A stretch of 64,000 nt of DNA from Mercurialis annua (lineage: Eukaryota; Streptophyta; Magnoliopsida; Malpighiales; Euphorbiaceae), in contig NC_065577.1 in assembly GCF_937616625.2 (NCBI RefSeq), positions 21,341,501-21,405,500 of the forward strand, written 5' to 3'. The notes under the pieces were generated by a model that saw only the letters and a program-made list of their open reading frames with translations, was not told the origin of the DNA and searched no databases. A program made the position numbers and the translations under genes. This document shows positions 61,127 through 64,000 of the stretch, piece after piece (positions within the stretch are counted from its first letter, which is position 1; every line of letters begins with the position of its first letter).

Positions 61127-64000
61127 GACTTTGCTTATAACCTAACCATGTTCAGGTAATCGAAACGGCGAGATAAAGAGACTTGAGATGCGACATACTA
61201 ATTTAGCGTCACTTTTCACGCAAACTTTGCGTAATATAACCAAACCATGCTTAGGAAATCGGAACGCCGCGTTGAAGAGACTTGAGTAGCGACATACTAA
61301 TCTAGCGTCATTTTTCACGCACACTTTGCGTAATATAACCTAACCATGCTTAGGTAATCGGAAAGACGTGTTAATGTGACTTGAGACGCGACATACTAAT
61401 CTAGCGTCACTTTTCACGCACACTTTACGTAATATATTCTAACCATGCTTAGGTAATCGGAATACGCATTAAAGAGACTTGAGACGCGACGTACTAATCT
61501 AGCGTCACTTTTCACGCACACCTTGTGTAAAATAACCTAACCATGCCTAGGTAACCGGAACGACGCGTTAAAAAGACTTGAGACACGACAAACTAATCTA
61601 TTGTCACTTTTCATGTACATTTTGCGTAATATCATCTAACCATGCTTAGGTAATCAGAACGACGCGTTAGAGACACTTGTGACGCGACATAAGCACAGTA
61701 ATCAAAACGACGCGTTAAAGAGACTCGAAACGCGCCATACTAATCTAGCGTCACTTTTTGCGCACGCTTTGTGTAATATATCCGAACCATGCTTAGGTAA
61801 TCGGAACGACGTGTTAAAGTGACTTGCGACGCGACATACTAATCTAGCCGTCATTTTTCAGGCAAAGTTTGCATAATTAAACCTAACCATGATTAGGTAA
61901 TCATAACAAGGAGTTAAAAAGACTTGAGACGTGACATACTAACCTAGCAACAGTTTTCACGCACACATTGTGTAATATCACCTAACTATGCTTAGGTAAT
62001 CAAAACGACACGTTAAAGAGACTTGCGACGCGACATTCTAATCTATTATCACTTTTCACGCATACTTTGTGTAATATAACCTAACCATGCTTTGGTAATC
62101 GGAACGACGTATTAGAGAGACTTGTAACGTGACATAAGCACGGTAATCGAAACGATGCGTTAAAGAGACTTGAGATGCGTTATACTAATCTAGCATCACG
62201 TTTTACTCACACTTTGCGTAATATAACTTAACAATGCTTAGGTAATCGTAAACAAGCGTTAAAGAGACTTGTGACGTGACATACTAATCTAGCGACTCTA
62301 ATAACGCGCACTTCGCGTAATAACATAACCATGTTTTGGTAATCGGAACAACGCGTTAAAGAGACTTGAGACGTGACATACTAATCAAGCGTCACTTTTC
62401 ACGCACACTTTGCGTAATATAACCTAACCTTAGGTAATAGGAACACGCGTTAAAGGGACTTGAGACGCGACATACTAATCTAGCTTAACTTTTCACGCAC
62501 ACTTTGAGCAATATAATCTAAACATGCTTAGGTAATCGAAACGACACGTTATAGAGACTTGTGACACGACATACTAATCTAGCGTCACCTTTTCACGCAC
62601 ACTTTGCGTAATATAACTTAACCATGCTTAGGTAATAAGAACGACGCGTTAGAGAGACTTGTGACGCGACATAAGCATGGCAATCGAAACGACGAGTTAA
62701 CAAGCCTTGAAACGCAACATAAGCATGCCAATCGAAACGACGAGTTAACAAGACTTGAGACGCAACATAAGCATGGCAATCGAAACGACGAGTTAAAAAG
62801 ACTTGAGACGCGGACGTATTAATATGGCATCACTTTTTACACAGACTTTTCGCCATATGACCTAACCATGCTTAGGTAATCGGAACGACGAGATAAAGAG
62901 ACTTGAGACGCGACATACTACTAATCTAGCGTCACTTTTCACGCACACTTTGCGCATATAACTAAACCTTGCTTAGATAATCGGAACGACGCGTTAAAGA
63001 CACTTGTGACGCAACATAAGAATGGTTATCGAAACGACGCGTTAAAGAGACTTGAGACGCGCCATACTAATCTAGCATCACTTTTTACGCAGACTTCGCG
63101 TAATATAACCTAACCATCCTTAGGTAATCGGAACGACGAGTTAAAGAGACTTGAGAAGCGACATACTAATCAAGCATTACCTTTCACGCACACTTTACGT
63201 AATATAACTAAACCATGCTTAGGTAATCGAAACGACGAGTTAAAGAGACTTGAGACGCGACATACTAATCTAGCGTTACTTTTCACACATACTACCTAAC
63301 CATGGTTAGGTAATCGGAACAATAACCTAACAATGTTTAGGTAATTGGGGCGACACGTTAAAGAGACTTCAGAAGCGACATACTAATGTAGCTTCACTTT
63401 TCAAGCACACTTTGCGTACTACAACCAAACCACGCTTAGGTAATCGGAACACGCGTTAAATAGACTTGACACGTGACATACTAATCTAGCGTCACTTTTC
63501 ACGCACACTTTGCGTAATACAACCTAAACATGCTTAAATAATCAGAACGACGCGTTAAAGAGACTTGAGATACGACAAACTAATCTAGCTTCAATTTTCA
63601 CGCACACTCTGCGTAATCTAACCAAACCATGCTTAGATAATCAGAACGACGCGTTAGAGACACTTGTGACGCGACATAAGCATGATAATCAAAACGACGA
63701 GTCAAGAGACTTGAAACGCGCCATACTGATCCAGTGTCACTTTTTACGCACTCTTTGCATAATGTAACCTAACCATGCTTAAGTAATCAGAACGACGCGT
63801 TAAAGAGAGATGAGACGCGACATACTAATCTAGCGTAACGTTTCACGCACACTTTGCTTAGTGTGACCTAATTATGCTTAGGTAATCGGAACGACGCGTT
63901 AAAGAGACTTTGAGACGCGACATACTAACCTAGTGACAGTTTTCACACACACATTGCGTAATATTAACCTAACCATGTATAGGTAATCGGAACGACGAGT
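61127..64000 (+). repeat. 99-bp satellite array, + orientation, running off the right edge
   Basis: Units in + orientation to the window end. Between about 61840 and 62350 it resembles 24780-25740. Contains short units, including a tandem triplet at 62671-62814. No gene or insertion seen. Confidence 0.96.
62671..62814 (+). repeat. Tandem triplet of the 48-bp short satellite unit
   Basis: ATAAGCATG starts at 62671, 62719 and 62767, exactly 48 bp apart, each followed by CAATCGAAACGACGAGTTAA. The three units share private variants (GGCAATCG or GCCAATCG, GACGAGTTAA), so they arose by a recent local amplification of the short form alone. Confidence 0.9.

Noticed and set aside
1..64000. CRISPR-like regular repeats
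   Set aside because: Units are contiguous satellite monomers without unique spacers and the context is clearly plant nuclear DNA.
1..64000. Interstitial telomere sequence, because TTAGGTTA and CCTAACC recur
   Set aside because: The motif occurs once per 99-bp unit, not as tandem TTTAGGG repeats; it is part of the satellite stem-loop.
1..64000. Claim that this is the functional centromere
   Set aside because: Higher-order satellite arrays with transposon insertions fit centromeric or pericentromeric DNA, but sequence alone cannot show it. CENH3 ChIP-seq would be needed.
1..64000. tRNA, rRNA or 5S gene spacers as the source of the satellites
   Set aside because: I see no A/B-box pairs, 5S internal control region or rRNA-like words in either unit.

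Overview
This window is plant nuclear heterochromatin. About 90% of it is one tandem satellite family, and I see no intact protein-coding gene, tRNA or rRNA. A flowering plant is indicated by a Stowaway-type MITE (CTCCCTCCGTC ends, TA duplication), a CACTA transposon terminus (CACTACTAAAATACAG), an LTR-like insertion and intron-like splice signals. I cannot name the species.

The main satellite has a 99-bp unit (for example 3721-3819; about 43% GC). A 48-bp short variant is mixed in. I call an array '+' when it reads GACTTGAGACGCGACATA on the given strand and '-' when it reads TATGTCGCGTCTCAAGTC. Layout: + 1-4283 (interrupted by an LTR-like insertion at 793-1429 and a MITE-like element at 1638-1996); host-gene-like spacer 4284-4597; - 4598-8153; palindrome centre 8154-8213; + 8214-12660; - 12661-24750; + 24751-29958 (with second copies of the LTR-like and MITE-like elements); second spacer copy 29959-30270; - 30271-43545; a different 60-bp satellite 43546-48308; truncated CACTA end 48309 to about 48957; - from there to 61126, with a Stowaway MITE at 58390-58669; + 61127-64000.

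Above the monomer there is higher-order structure. Roughly 1-7128 is duplicated at 25832-32831 with the same three insertions in the same places. A related third copy of 6378-7920 lies at 38908-40485. A block near 19.4-22.4 kb recurs near 50.8-52.8 kb and 55.6-58.2 kb.

The open reading frames in the window are almost all artefacts. Both satellite periods (99 and 60 bp) and the short unit (48 bp) are multiples of three, so periodic 33- and 20-residue pseudo-peptides stay open by chance. The only credible coding remnants are two short exon-like pieces in the spacer at 4284-4597 and its copy at 29959-30270. The most informative features are structural: a near-perfect foldback at an orientation switch, insertions and gene debris located at switches, a microinversion inside the 60-bp satellite, and a sequence link between that satellite and the adjacent CACTA terminus.
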